Origin: Polaromonas sp. AET17H-212
GTDB taxonomy: Bacteria > Pseudomonadota > Gammaproteobacteria > Burkholderiales > Burkholderiaceae_C
Assembly (NCBI RefSeq): GCF_002379085.1
Contig: NZ_NBZW01000007.1
Location: 1 to 64,000, forward strand
Length of the DNA: 64,000 nt
Reading direction: 5' to 3'
The notes beneath the pieces were generated by a model. It made no database searches and was not told the origin of the DNA. It worked only from the letters and a program-made list of their open reading frames with translations. The position numbers and the translations under genes were made by a program. This document shows, in pieces, positions 18,173-29,432 of this stretch; the stretch's first letter is position 1, and every line of letters begins with the position of its first letter.

Positions 18173-18240
18173 GTAATTAAAAGCAGAGCTGGCACCCGAA
18201 GCCCAAAGTTTTCCCTCACTGACATTCAAGGAGTTTTTCC

Positions 18241-19356
<1,116 letters not shown>

Positions 19357-19390
19357 GCCGACGGGGCGGGCAGGTCAGCTTGGATGCCAA

Positions 19391-19439
19391 ATCAGGCTCC
19401 AGCCCTTGTCTGTAAAGCGCAAGCAGCTATCAAAACAGC
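19391..19439 (+). repeat. Short intergenic repeat, family 1 (copy B)
   Basis: Located in the recA-recX gap. CTCCAGCCC at 19397-19405 and GCAGCTATCAAAA at 19423-19435 are the shared words, with AAGCGCAAGC between them as in many Comamonadaceae copies. It lies downstream of recA and may shape the recA-recX transcript. Confidence 0.7.
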
Positions 19440-19463
19440 AGTGACCCAGGGCGGAGTTTTGGC

Positions 19464-19937
19464 ATGATATCGGACAAAATCCCCGCGGCGCCGGGTTTCG
19501 GCCTGTCCCTCAAAGGCCGGGCCTTGCGCTGTCTTGCACAGCGCGAACACTCGCGCACCGAGCTGGAGCGCAAGCTGGCTGCCCATGCCGAATCGCCCGA
19601 GCAGCTGGCGCAGGTGCTGGACGACCTGCAGGCCAAGGACTTCATCAGCGAGGCGCGCGTGGTGGAATCGGTCATCAACCGGCGCGCCGCGCGTTTTGGC
19701 GCTGCGCGCATCCGCCATGAGCTTCAGGGCAAGGGGCTGGCGGCCGAGGCGGTGGCCGAAGCCGTGAGCAGCCTGAAAGCCAGCGAGGTCGAACGCGCCC
19801 GCGAGGTCTGGCGCAGGAAGTTCGGCGAGCCGGCGGCCGATGCCGCGGCGCGCGGCAAACAGATGCGTTTTCTGGCGGCACGCGGCTTTGGTGCAGAGGC
19901 GATTCGCCGGGTGGTCTCGCAGGCCGAGGACGATTGA
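19464..19937 (+). CDS. recX: Regulatory protein RecX
   Basis: A 157-residue RecX, which binds RecA filaments and limits RecA activity. The family pattern of three-helix repeats is visible: GRALRCLAQREHSRTELERK near the N-terminus, then QVLDDLQAKDFISEARV, then FGAARIRHELQGKGL. The ATG at 19464 has GCGGAG upstream. It lies 107 bases after recA in the same direction, the standard arrangement, although a family 1 repeat is inserted between them. Confidence 0.93.
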   Translation: MISDKIPAAPGFGLSLKGRALRCLAQREHSRTELERKLAAHAESPEQLAQVLDDLQAKDFISEARVVESVINRRAARFGAARIRHELQGKGLAAEAVAEAVSSLKASEVERAREVWRRKFGEPAADAAARGKQMRFLAARGFGAEAIRRVVSQAEDD

Positions 19938-19971
19938 GCGCGCGAAGTAGCAAACTAGCCTTCACCCATGC

Positions 19972-20061
19972 CAGCAGGGGCCGCGGAACCGGCTTTGCCG
20001 GCCGCAGGCAGCGGCCCCCTCGGGGGGCAGGGAGCAACACGGAGTGAGCGACCGTGGGGGC
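19972..20061 (-). repeat. GC-rich intergenic repeat, family 2 (copy 2)
   Basis: Same words as copy 1 (GCAGGGGCCGCGG, CCGGCTTTGCCGG, C5-TC-G6 hairpin, GAGCGACCGTGGGGGC). On the minus strand it begins within the argC stop codon: its last base, C20061, is the G of the TAG. It separates the convergent recX and argC genes. Confidence 0.8.
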
Positions 20062-20984
20062 TAGAGCTTCAGCATCAGCTCGAGGTTTTGCACGGCCGCG
20101 CCGGAAGCGCCCTTGCCCAGGTTGTCCAGCCGTGCAATCAGCACGGCATGGCGGAATTCCTCGTTGCCGAACACCCGCAATTCCATCTTGTTGGTGTCGT
20201 TCAGCGCGAGCGCGTCGATCGACGTGCTGTCACCCACCGGCTCGACCGTGACCCATTGGCTGCCCGCGTAGTGGCGCGCCAGCGCGTCCTGCAGCTGCGC
20301 CGCCGTCGGCTGGCCAGGCAGCAGGTCCAGGTGCAGCGGCAGTTGCACCAGCATGCCCTGCTTGAAGTTGCCGACCGAAGGTGTGAACACCGGGCGCCGG
20401 CTCAAGCCGGTGTATTTCATGATTTCCGGCAGGTGTTTGTGCTTGAGGTTCAGGCCGTAGATCTGGTACGGTGGTGCCTTGCCGGCTTCGTAGTCTTCAA
20501 TCATGGCGCGGCCACCACCGGAGTAGCCGCTGACTGCGGGCAGTGCCAGCGGGTAGTCCCGGGGCAGCAGGCCGGCATCAATCAGCGGTCGAATCAGGGC
20601 GATCGCGCCGGTCGAATAACAGCCGGGGTTGGCCACGCGGTCGGCCTGGGCCACGGCTTCGCGCTGGCCGGCGGCGAGTTCGGGAAAACCAAAAACCCAG
20701 CCCGGGGCCGTGCGGTGCGCCGTCGAGGCGTCGATGATCTTCGGCCCTTTTTTGCCGCTGCTGCGCGCCAGCTCGTCGATCATGGCCACCGATTCACGTG
20801 CGGCGTCATCGTGCAGGCACAGCACCACCAGATCGACCGTGCCCATCAGCGCGCGCTTGGCGGCGGCATCCTTGCGCAACTCGGGCGCGATGCTGACCAG
20901 CTCGATGGCGGGCATGGCCTGCAGGAGTTCCCGGATCTGCAAACCCGTGGTTCCTGCTTCGCCGTCGATAAAGACCTTGGCCAT
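20061..20984 (-). CDS. argC: N-acetyl-gamma-glutamyl-phosphate reductase (type 2)
   Basis: A 307-residue protein that reduces N-acetylglutamyl phosphate to the semialdehyde with NADPH, the third step of arginine synthesis. It is the short type 2 class. The N-terminal nucleotide-binding motif is [10 protein letters not shown] (8-17) and the catalytic cysteine is Cys122 in [17 protein letters not shown] near residue 196 carries an active-site His. The ATG at 20984 has AGGAAA upstream; an earlier ATG adds 17 residues. It is divergent from sucC and stands alone, and its stop codon merges with a family 2 repeat. Confidence 0.95.
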   Translation of the reverse strand: MAKVFIDGEAGTTGLQIRELLQAMPAIELVSIAPELRKDAAAKRALMGTVDLVVLCLHDDAARESVAMIDELARSSGKKGPKIIDASTAHRTAPGWVFGFPELAAGQREAVAQADRVANPGCYSTGAIALIRPLIDAGLLPRDYPLALPAVSGYSGGGRAMIEDYEAGKAPPYQIYGLNLKHKHLPEIMKYTGLSRRPVFTPSVGNFKQGMLVQLPLHLDLLPGQPTAAQLQDALARHYAGSQWVTVEPVGDSTSIDALALNDTNKMELRVFGNEEFRHAVLIARLDNLGKGASGAAVQNLELMLKL

Positions 20985-21180
20985 GTGGCTTTTCCTGTGG
21001 AGAGTACTGACAAGAGCGGTGTAAGCCGCGCACAAGAATTGTGCATCGCAACATGATACAGTTCTGCGCTGCTGCGTGCAGTGACCGAAGGCGTTACATT
21101 TTTGTGAATTCTGCGCAAATGTGGCAGATTGACATCACTTCGGTGAACGCCCCTTTTTACCGACTCCTGGAAGTAATTTC

Positions 21181-22341
<1,161 letters not shown>

Positions 22342-22356
22342 GCCAGGAGAACCAAC

Positions 22357-23250
22357 ATGTCGATCTACATCAACAAAAACACCAAAGTCATCACGCAGGG
22401 CATCACCGGCAAGACCGGTCAGTTCCACACGCGCATGTGCCGCGACTATGCCAATGGCAAAGAGTGCTTTGTCGCTGGCGTGAACCCGAAGAAAGCCGGC
22501 GAAGACTTCGAAGGCATCCCGATTTTTGCCAATGTGACCGAGGCCGCCAAGGCCACCGGCGCCACGGTGTCGGTGATTTATGTGCCACCCGCCGGCGCTG
22601 CTGCAGCGATCTGGGAAGCCGTGGAAGCCAACCTCGACCTGGCGATCTGCATCACCGAAGGCATCCCCGTGCGCGACATGCTGGAAGTGCGCAACCGCAT
22701 GAAGGCCAAGGAAGCGGCGGGCGGCAAGAAAACCCTGCTGCTGGGCCCCAACTGCCCCGGCCTGATCACACCCGAAGAGATCAAGATCGGCATCATGCCC
22801 GGCCACATCCACCGCAAGGGCCGCATCGGCGTGGTCAGCCGCTCCGGCACGCTGACCTACGAAGCCGTGGCCCAACTGACCGAAATCGGCCTGGGCCAGT
22901 CCAGCGCCGTCGGCATTGGCGGCGACCCGATCAACGGCTTGAAACACATCGACGTGATGCGCGCCTTCAACGACGACCCGGACACCGATGCCGTCATCAT
23001 GATCGGCGAAATCGGCGGACCGGACGAGGCTGAAGCGGCCATCTGGTGCAAGGCCAACATGAAAAAGCCGATCGTCGGTTTCATCGCCGGCGTGACCGCG
23101 CCTGCCGGCAAGCGCATGGGCCATGCCGGCGCGCTGATCTCGGGCGGCGCCGACACGGCGGACGCCAAACTGGCCATCATGGAAGAATGCGGCTTTACCA
23201 TCACGCGCAATCCGTCCGAAATGGCCAAGTTGCTCAAAGCGCTGCTCTAA
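22357..23250 (+). CDS. sucD: Succinyl-CoA synthetase, alpha subunit
   Basis: A 297-residue CoA-binding and phosphohistidine subunit. The CoA-binding Rossmann part starts [20 protein letters not shown], and the active-site histidine is in the [14 protein letters not shown] block near residue 248. [12 protein letters not shown] near 130 is also diagnostic. It forms the heterotetramer with SucC and is encoded 15 bases after it with CAGGAG as ribosome binding site. The operon ends with a hairpin terminator just before the TerC gene. Confidence 0.98.
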   Translation: MSIYINKNTKVITQGITGKTGQFHTRMCRDYANGKECFVAGVNPKKAGEDFEGIPIFANVTEAAKATGATVSVIYVPPAGAAAAIWEAVEANLDLAICITEGIPVRDMLEVRNRMKAKEAAGGKKTLLLGPNCPGLITPEEIKIGIMPGHIHRKGRIGVVSRSGTLTYEAVAQLTEIGLGQSSAVGIGGDPINGLKHIDVMRAFNDDPDTDAVIMIGEIGGPDEAEAAIWCKANMKKPIVGFIAGVTAPAGKRMGHAGALISGGADTADAKLAIMEECGFTITRNPSEMAKLLKALL

Positions 23251-23354
23251 GGCGCAAATTCCACAGTTGATTTGGAAAACTTGACTGCGGTCAAGCCTGT
23301 AAGCAGTTTTACCAATCATTGTGGCCGCGTTGCGGCTTAGACTCTCCAAAAATC

Positions 23355-23383
23355 AAAAAAGCGCTCTCATAAGCGCTTTTTTT
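23355..23383 (+). terminator. Intrinsic terminator after sucCD
   Basis: AAAAAAGCGCT at 23355-23365 pairs with AGCGCTTTTTT at 23372-23382 around loop CTCATA, and a T run completes it. It lies 105 bases after sucD and only 25 bases before the TerC start, so it also forms part of the TerC leader. Confidence 0.85.
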
Positions 23384-23407
23384 ACTACATAACAACAGGA
23401 GCTAGTC

Positions 23408-24112
23408 ATGATTTTAGGAATGGATCTCTCGTCCCCCATCTTCTGGAGCGCTTTCGGCTCCATCCTGCTGGCAAACATCGTGCTGTCTGGCGATAACGCC
23501 GTGGTGATTGCCATGGCCGCCAGAACGCTGCAGCCCGCGCAGCGGAACAAGGCCATTTTCTGGGGCAGCGCTGCCGCCATCGTGATGCGGATCGTTCTGA
23601 CCATCGTCGCGATCCAGCTCCTCACACTGCCCTACCTGAAGATCATCGGGGCCATCCTGCTGGTGTATATCGGCGTGGACTTGCTCAACGGGGACGACGA
23701 GGGCGAAGGCGATGACAAGCAGATCAGCGGCATGGCTTCGGCCATTCGCACGATCCTGATCGCCGACCTGGTGATGAGTCTGGACAACGTGCTGGCTGTG
23801 GCTGCGGCGGCCAAAGGCAATCTGCCGCTGCTCGTCATGGGTCTGCTGGTGAGTATTCCGCTGATCATTTTTGGCGCCACGTTGCTGACCAAGGTCATGG
23901 AGCGTTTTCCCATCATCATCACCATTGGCGCTGCCCTGTTGGGATTCCTGGCAGGCGAAATGCTGCTGACGGACCCGGCCGTCGTCACCCAATTCGGCGT
24001 AATTGGCGAACAGACCGTGACAATCGGCGGAATTCTTGGCGCCGCCCTGGTGGTGGCTTTGGGCACTTACATGCAAAAACGGCGCGCCCGGAGCTCTGCG
24101 TCGCAGGCCTGA
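23408..24112 (+). CDS. TerC-family integral membrane protein (first copy)
   Basis: A 234-residue membrane protein with about seven membrane segments. It has the two TerC signature motifs with paired Asp/Asn, LSGDNAVVIAMAA near residues 26-38 and DLVMSLDNVLAVA near 120-132. TerC proteins are linked to tellurite resistance, Mn2+ export or metal loading of exported enzymes. The ATG at 23408 has ACAGGAG ten bases upstream. Unlike the second TerC gene (39090-39812), no yybP-ykoY riboswitch is visible in its leader; the sucCD terminator lies there instead. A 268-base stretch with no recognised gene follows. Confidence 0.9.
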   Translation: MILGMDLSSPIFWSAFGSILLANIVLSGDNAVVIAMAARTLQPAQRNKAIFWGSAAAIVMRIVLTIVAIQLLTLPYLKIIGAILLVYIGVDLLNGDDEGEGDDKQISGMASAIRTILIADLVMSLDNVLAVAAAAKGNLPLLVMGLLVSIPLIIFGATLLTKVMERFPIIITIGAALLGFLAGEMLLTDPAVVTQFGVIGEQTVTIGGILGAALVVALGTYMQKRRARSSASQA

Positions 24113-24380
24113 ACCGTCCCGCTCCTTCCGCCGCGGCCTGAGTCCCGGCCACCCGCTGGGCTTCAGGCACGCAGCTTCGGCTGCAGCGGCACCAATTTGC
24201 AACACAAGGCTCTGGCCGTGTGCAAAAGTCCCTTGTCCGCGTTCTTGGTGTCTGTTAATGTCCACAGGCGGTAGATTTGTAACCGGCTTGTAACGCTGGC
24301 CGAGTCACAAATGCGCAAAAAACAGAAGCTGGCGCGGCCGGCGCACGGTCTGGCGAACCAGGACAAAAGGCGGGACCGAC

Positions 24381-24779
24381 GTGGTCACATCATCAAACAA
24401 GCGCGGACAATTCTGGCGAGCCGACTGGTTTGTGGGCGTGCTGGTGGTGCTGGCCGTGTTGGCGCTGCACGGCGCGACCGGCTTCGGCATTGCGCGCAGC
24501 ACCGACTCCAGCAAGACAAAAACCGGTCTGGTGCTCGGCACCCCGAGTTTCATGTCGCCCGAGCCGGTTGCCGGCAAGAAGGATGATGGACGCTCGGACC
24601 TGTATCCGCTGGGCGGGATGCTGTTCCAGATGCTGGCGGGCGTCTTGCCTTTCCGCGGCGACCCCATGGCCGAGGTGAGCCCCGCAGTGTTCACGGCCGA
24701 CGACAATCCTGCGTTTGCACGGACAATTGCGGCCGCCTCCTGCCCGATTCTCTGGCCGGCATTGATGCTACAGGTTTGA
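24381..24779 (+). pseudogene. Deleted remnant of a CHASE2 Ser/Thr protein kinase
   Basis: A 132-residue frame starting at GTG. Residues 1-30 look like the cytoplasmic start and first membrane helix of a CHASE2-type receptor (WRADWFVGVLVVLAVLAL). At residues 34-39 it jumps straight to GFGIAR, which corresponds to the kinase DFG motif with Asp changed to Gly. GTPSFMSPE (53-61, the activation-segment end) and DLYPLGGMLFQMLAG with the structural Asp73 follow. The CHASE2 sensor, the kinase N-lobe and the HRD catalytic loop are missing, and the tail after residue 98 no longer resembles a kinase. I infer an internal deletion that removed activity. It lies 18 bases before a PP2C phosphatase, where an active partner kinase would be expected. 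Confidence 0.75.
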
Positions 24780-24797
24780 AGCCATAACAAAAATACA

Positions 24798-25583
24798 ATG
24801 ATCTACGAGATTTGCACCCAGACAGACCCCGGTTTAACCCGGGACAACAACGAAGACTCCGTCACGTTTGATGCCCCGACCCGTCTTTGCATTCTGGCTG
24901 ACGGCATGGGGGGCTACAACGCGGGGGAAATCGCCAGCGGCATGGCGACGGCCTTTATCAAGTCCGAATTGGGGCGCTGGCTGGCGCAGGCCGGTAAGCA
25001 TGCGAACGGCAAGGAAGTGCGCCGGGCGATGGAGATCTGTGTCGAAAACGCCAATCATTCGATTTTCAACGCGGCCAACTCCAACCCGCAGTACTCGGGC
25101 ATGGGCACCACGCTGGTAGTCGGTGTGTTCCAGAACACTCGCTTGGTACTGGGCCACATTGGCGATTCGCGCTGTTACCGCTGGCGGGGCGGCCAGCTGG
25201 AGCAGATCACCAAGGACCACTCCCTGCTACAGGAGCAGATCGACGCGGGGCTGATCACGCCGGAGCAGGCGCTGACTTCGGTGAACAAAAATCTGGTGAC
25301 GCGGGCTCTGGGGGTGGAGGACGCGGTGTTGCTGGAAGTCAACGAACACCGTGTGGAGCTGGGTGATATTTACCTGATGTGCTCCGATGGCCTGTCCGAC
25401 ATGATCAGTGACGAGGCGATTGCGGCTATTCTATCGGGATCGAAGTCGCTGGAGCAGAGCGCCCGGCAGCTTGTTGCTGCGGCCAACGACAGCGGCGGTC
25501 GGGATAATATTTCCGTATTGCTGGCGCAAGCCAAGGAGGTCTCGGTCAAACGCGGCCTGCTGTCCAGAATGCTGGGGAAATAG
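24798..25583 (+). CDS. PP2C-family Ser/Thr protein phosphatase
   Basis: A 261-residue bacterial PP2C (Stp1/PrpC type) that hydrolyses phosphoserine and phosphothreonine with two or three Mn2+ ions. All family motifs are present: RDNNED (15-20), LADGMGGY (33-40), GMGTTLVVG, GHIGDSRCYR, MCSDGLSDM near 195, and GRDNIS near 237. The cytosolic protein has no membrane segment. It is followed 41 bases later by an FHA protein, giving the usual phosphatase-FHA pair. The kinase expected with them is only a remnant upstream, so the opposing kinase must be elsewhere or lost. Confidence 0.95.
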   Translation: MIYEICTQTDPGLTRDNNEDSVTFDAPTRLCILADGMGGYNAGEIASGMATAFIKSELGRWLAQAGKHANGKEVRRAMEICVENANHSIFNAANSNPQYSGMGTTLVVGVFQNTRLVLGHIGDSRCYRWRGGQLEQITKDHSLLQEQIDAGLITPEQALTSVNKNLVTRALGVEDAVLLEVNEHRVELGDIYLMCSDGLSDMISDEAIAAILSGSKSLEQSARQLVAAANDSGGRDNISVLLAQAKEVSVKRGLLSRMLGK

Positions 25584-25624
25584 TCCGATTGAGTGACTTA
25601 GTAAAAAATAGACAGGAGTCGGCC

Positions 25625-26287
25625 ATGCCGAAAATGATCGTCTCTATTGACGGCGTTGTGATCAAAGAGGTTCAGTTGACCAAGGACCGCACGTCCCTCG
25701 GGCGCCGTCCTTACAACGACATCGTCATTGACAACCTGGCCGTCAGTGGGGAGCACGCCGTTCTGCAGATGTCCGGCAACGAAGTTTTTGTTGAGGACCT
25801 GAACAGCACCAATGGCACGTATCTCAACGGCAAGGCTGTCAAGAAGCAGCAGCTCAACAACGGCGACACCGTCGAAATCGGCAAATACAAGATCAAGTAT
25901 GTCAATGAGGCCACGAGTGCGGGCTTTGAAAAAACGATGATCATCAAGGCGGGCTCGGCCGGGCTGGTCGCGCCAGCGGGGTCAGCGGCGGCCCCGGCGG
26001 CGTCTGCACCCGCCGATGGAGCGGCCACCAGCGCGGCCATCAAGGTCATGTCTGGCGCCGCCGCTGGCCGGGAAGTCGCCTTGGTCAAGGTGGTCACTAC
26101 GATCGGCAAGCCCGGGGTGGCGGTGGCGGCCATCACCAAGCGGCCACATGGCTTTGTCGTGGCGCATGTGGAGGGGGACAACAAACCCACGCTGAACGGA
26201 ACGCAGATTGGCGTTGAGCCCGTGCCGCTGAAAAACGGCGATGTACTTGAGTTGGCGGGCACGCAAATGCAATTTGTCCAGCGCTGA
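25625..26287 (+). CDS. Double FHA-domain protein
   Basis: A 220-residue protein. The N-terminal FHA domain (about 1-95) has all phosphothreonine-binding positions: GRR (26-28), SGEH (41-44) and NSTNGTYLNG (60-69). After an Ala/Pro linker (about 118-140) the C-terminal part (about 143-220) looks like a second, degenerate FHA fold with TLNGTQIG and LKNGDVLELAG but no SxxH motif. The ATG at 25625 is chosen because GACAGGAG precedes it and MPKMIVSIDG is the usual FHA beginning; a further upstream frame start adds 12 residues. It would read the output of Ser/Thr phosphorylation and relay it to a partner, probably the adjacent adenylate cyclase or ATPase (inference). Confidence 0.92.
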   Translation: MPKMIVSIDGVVIKEVQLTKDRTSLGRRPYNDIVIDNLAVSGEHAVLQMSGNEVFVEDLNSTNGTYLNGKAVKKQQLNNGDTVEIGKYKIKYVNEATSAGFEKTMIIKAGSAGLVAPAGSAAAPAASAPADGAATSAAIKVMSGAAAGREVALVKVVTTIGKPGVAVAAITKRPHGFVVAHVEGDNKPTLNGTQIGVEPVPLKNGDVLELAGTQMQFVQR

Positions 26288-26350
26288 CCAGGCCGTTTCC
26301 CCGCGTTCGGGCGGAAAACCACCTCCAATCGCGGCTCTTCGCGAGGCTTT

Positions 26351-28600
26351 ATGCGACTTTTTTCCCGGCATTGGCCTCGCATTGCCGTCACGCTGATTCC
26401 GCTGGTTTTTGCCTTGCTCCATGCCAGCGGCGCGTTACGCCTGGATGTCCTGCAGCGGTTGGATGACATTCTTTATGACGCCCGTCTTCGGGCCACCATG
26501 CCCAGGACGCTGGACGAGCGCATTGTCATCGTGGACATCGATGAAAAAAGCCTGGCGGAAGCTGGCCGCTGGCCATGGGGCCGCCACAAGCTGGCCACGC
26601 TCGTGGACGAGTTGCTGGGGCGGCAGCAGGCCGCCCTGCTGGGATTCGATGTGGTTTTTGCGGAGGCTGACGACAGCTCCGGCCTGAAAAGGCTGCAGCA
26701 ACTGGCCCGCAACGAATTGAAGGACCAGCCCGCCTTTACCGACAAGCTCGGCCAGATGCAGGCCAGCCTTGATTACGACGCTGTCTTTGCAAAATCGCTG
26801 GAGAACAAACCCGTCGTGCTGGGGTATTACTTCACCAGCGACCGGGACGGCCGCGTCAACGGTGTTTTGCCCGCTCCCGTCATGGCGCGGGAGGCCCTCC
26901 AGGGGCGGCCCATCCGGTTCACCCGCTGGAACGGCTTCGGTGCCAACATCGATACCATCGCCAAGGCGGCGCCCCTGGCAGGATTTTTCAACTCCATCAC
27001 GGAAGGCGACGGGGTCGTTCGATCGATTCCCCTGCTGGTTGAATACAAAGGCCAGTACTACGAGTCGCTGTCCCTGGCGATGTTTCGCATGCTGGTGGGC
27101 CAGCCCGGCGTTGCGCCTGGATTTCCGCAGGAAAAATCCCTGACCCGCAACTATCAGGGGCTGGAAAGCATTTTGCTCAAGCAGGGCGGTAAAGCGCTCG
27201 CCATTCCGGTGGATGACCGGGTGGCGACCCTGGTGCCTTTTCGCGGGCCTGGTGGTGCGAGCGGTGGCTCTTACCGGTATGTCTCCGCGTCCGATGTGCT
27301 GGCCGGAAAGATGCCGCCGGGCCAGCTGAAGGACAAGATTGTCTTGCTCGGCACCACGGCGCCTGGCTTGCTGGACCTGAGGGTCACCCCGGTCGGGGAA
27401 ACCTATCCCGGCGTTGAGACCCATGCCAACGTGATTTCGGGGTTTCTCGACGGCAAGGTCTTGGTCAAACCGGACTATGCGGTTGGTTTTGAGGTGGTGA
27501 TTCTTGTGCTGTCGGGGCTGACGCTGGCCCTGGTCTTGCCGCTGCTGTCCGCCCCGCGTGCGGTGGCGACCAGTGCCGCGGTGACCGCGGCACTGGTGGG
27601 GCTGAATTTCTGGCTTTATTCCACCTATGGCCTGGTCTTGCCTCTGGCTACCGCGCTGGTCATGGCGCTCACGGCGTTTGCACTGAACATGAGTTATGGC
27701 TATTTTGTGGAAAGCCGTTCCAAGCGGGAACTGGCCAACCTGTTTGGCACCTATGTGCCGCCCGAGCTGGTCGATGAAATGGTCAAGGACCCCGACAGCT
27801 ACAGCATGAAGGCATCAGCCAAGGAGCTCACGGTGATGTTCTGCGACATGCGCGGTTTCACCCGGATGTCCGAAACCATGGAGCCGACGCAGCTGCAGGC
27901 CCTGCTCAACAGCGTCTTCAGCCGGCTCACGGACCTGATCCGCAGCAACCGCGGCACCATCGACAAGTACATGGGTGACTGCGTGATGGCTTTCTGGGGT
28001 GCACCCGTCGAGACGCCTGAGCACGCCGCGCTGGCGGTCAAGACCTCGCTGGAGATGGTGCAGGCCATGCGCCAGCTCAATGAAGAGCATCGCAGCAAGG
28101 GCTTGCCGGAAATTGGCATCGGCATCGGGCTGAACACCGGCAGCATGTGTGTGGGCGACATGGGCTCGGATATTCGCCGCAGTTACACCGTCATTGGCGA
28201 CGCCGTCAACCTGGGATCCCGCCTGGAAGGGCTGTCCAAGATTTATGGCGTCGACACCGTGGTCAGTGCGTCTACCCGCGAACTGGCCACCGGGTTTACC
28301 TGGCAGGAACTCGACAAGGTCCGGGTCAAGGGCAAGGACCAGGCGGTGGCCATTTTCTGCCCGGTGGCGCTTCCCGGCCAGCTCGACAAGCAGGTGGGCA
28401 GCGAACTGCGGGAGTGGGCATTGGCGCTCAGGGCCTACCGCGACCAGGCCTGGGACGACTGCGATGTGCATTTGCTCCACTTACAGCGCATGAATGCGCA
28501 AAAGTACCTTTACCGGCTGTATGCAGAGCGTGTAGCCTCCATGAGGTTGCTTCCATTTGATCCCGCATGGGACGGGGCAACCAACTTCGGAACCAAATGA
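26351..28600 (+). CDS. CHASE2-domain class III adenylate cyclase
   Basis: A 749-residue membrane protein. An N-terminal helix anchors a large periplasmic CHASE2 sensor (about 30-350). Three membrane helices follow at about 375-450, then a cytosolic class III cyclase domain (about 485-660). Metal-binding aspartates are in MFCDMRGF (about 498) and KYMGDCVMAFWG (about 541). The adenine-selecting Lys is in DKYMGD and the partner position is Thr in YTVIGDAVN, the Lys/Thr pair of class IIIb adenylate cyclases. It would make cAMP in response to an extracytoplasmic cue. It follows the FHA gene by 63 bases and precedes a phosphodiesterase-like gene by 34 bases, suggesting one transcript. Confidence 0.93.
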   Translation: MRLFSRHWPRIAVTLIPLVFALLHASGALRLDVLQRLDDILYDARLRATMPRTLDERIVIVDIDEKSLAEAGRWPWGRHKLATLVDELLGRQQAALLGFDVVFAEADDSSGLKRLQQLARNELKDQPAFTDKLGQMQASLDYDAVFAKSLENKPVVLGYYFTSDRDGRVNGVLPAPVMAREALQGRPIRFTRWNGFGANIDTIAKAAPLAGFFNSITEGDGVVRSIPLLVEYKGQYYESLSLAMFRMLVGQPGVAPGFPQEKSLTRNYQGLESILLKQGGKALAIPVDDRVATLVPFRGPGGASGGSYRYVSASDVLAGKMPPGQLKDKIVLLGTTAPGLLDLRVTPVGETYPGVETHANVISGFLDGKVLVKPDYAVGFEVVILVLSGLTLALVLPLLSAPRAVATSAAVTAALVGLNFWLYSTYGLVLPLATALVMALTAFALNMSYGYFVESRSKRELANLFGTYVPPELVDEMVKDPDSYSMKASAKELTVMFCDMRGFTRMSETMEPTQLQALLNSVFSRLTDLIRSNRGTIDKYMGDCVMAFWGAPVETPEHAALAVKTSLEMVQAMRQLNEEHRSKGLPEIGIGIGLNTGSMCVGDMGSDIRRSYTVIGDAVNLGSRLEGLSKIYGVDTVVSASTRELATGFTWQELDKVRVKGKDQAVAIFCPVALPGQLDKQVGSELREWALALRAYRDQAWDDCDVHLLHLQRMNAQKYLYRLYAERVASMRLLPFDPAWDGATNFGTK

Positions 28601-28634
28601 CACAGCCTGCCGGCGCCTCAATTCAGAAAAGACC

Positions 28635-29432
28635 ATGAAAGTACGCGTACTGGGCTGCTCGGGAGCGATTGCCAAAGGCTGCCGCACCACCTCTTTCCTG
28701 CTCGATCACGACGTGCTGGTCGACGCCGGGACGGGTGTTGGCGATCTCACGCTGGACGAGATGCGCGGCATCGACCACGTGCTGCTGACACACTCCCACC
28801 TGGACCATGTGGCGGCCCTGCCGCTGATGGTGGACGCGATTGCGGCACAGCGGACGACCCCGATCCAGATTCATGCGCTGCAGGGCACGATTGACGCGCT
28901 GAAGGCCCACATTTTCAACAACACCATCTGGCCGGATTTTTCCAGAATCCCCACGCCGGAAGCACCGTTTGTCAGCTTTCATCCGCTGGCCGTCGGCCAG
29001 ACACTGCTGTTGGCAGGAAAATATGTGGAAGTGCTGCCCGCGGTTCATACCGTGCCCGCAGTGGGGTATGCGGTGGCCGCCGGCGCCGGCGCCGGGTGCT
29101 GGGTGTTCACCGGCGACACCGAGCGCAACCCCGCGCTGTGGGCCCGGATCAACCAGCTCAACGTCGCCATGCTGGTGATCGAGACGGCCTTCAGCAACCG
29201 CGAACGTGATCTGGCCCGGCGCAGCCTGCATCTGTCGCCCCATGCGCTGGCCAGCGAGCTGGACTGCATCGACAAAGGCAGGAACTATCCGATTTACATC
29301 ACCCATACCAAGCCGGCGGAAACCGACTTGATCATGGCCGAGATCCAGCGCTTTGACCAGACGGCACCGTTTGGTCCCAACGTTACCCACGACATACGCT
29401 GGTTGCGCGCGGGTCAGGAGTTTGAGTTATGA
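28635..29432 (+). CDS. Metallo-beta-lactamase-fold protein, probable class II 3',5'-cyclic-nucleotide phosphodiesterase
   Basis: A 265-residue MBL-fold hydrolase. The metal-binding motif THSHLDH is at residues 52-58, with later ligands in the FTGDTE block and YITHTKP near 216-222. The arrangement, including the THSHLDHVAAL form and no long C-terminal extension, resembles class II cyclic-nucleotide phosphodiesterases (yeast PDE1, Vibrio CpdP). The ATG at 28635 fits the family start MKVRVLGCSG. It lies between an adenylate cyclase and a GAF-ATPase gene, overlapping the latter by ATGA. Context therefore supports cAMP turnover, though other MBL hydrolase functions remain possible. Confidence 0.75.
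   Translation: MKVRVLGCSGAIAKGCRTTSFLLDHDVLVDAGTGVGDLTLDEMRGIDHVLLTHSHLDHVAALPLMVDAIAAQRTTPIQIHALQGTIDALKAHIFNNTIWPDFSRIPTPEAPFVSFHPLAVGQTLLLAGKYVEVLPAVHTVPAVGYAVAAGAGAGCWVFTGDTERNPALWARINQLNVAMLVIETAFSNRERDLARRSLHLSPHALASELDCIDKGRNYPIYITHTKPAETDLIMAEIQRFDQTAPFGPNVTHDIRWLRAGQEFEL

Noticed and set aside
23251..23407. Possible yybP-ykoY riboswitch before the first TerC gene
   Set aside because: None of the aptamer words (GGGGAGTA, GTCGTCA, AGACCTT) is present; the leader holds the sucCD terminator.
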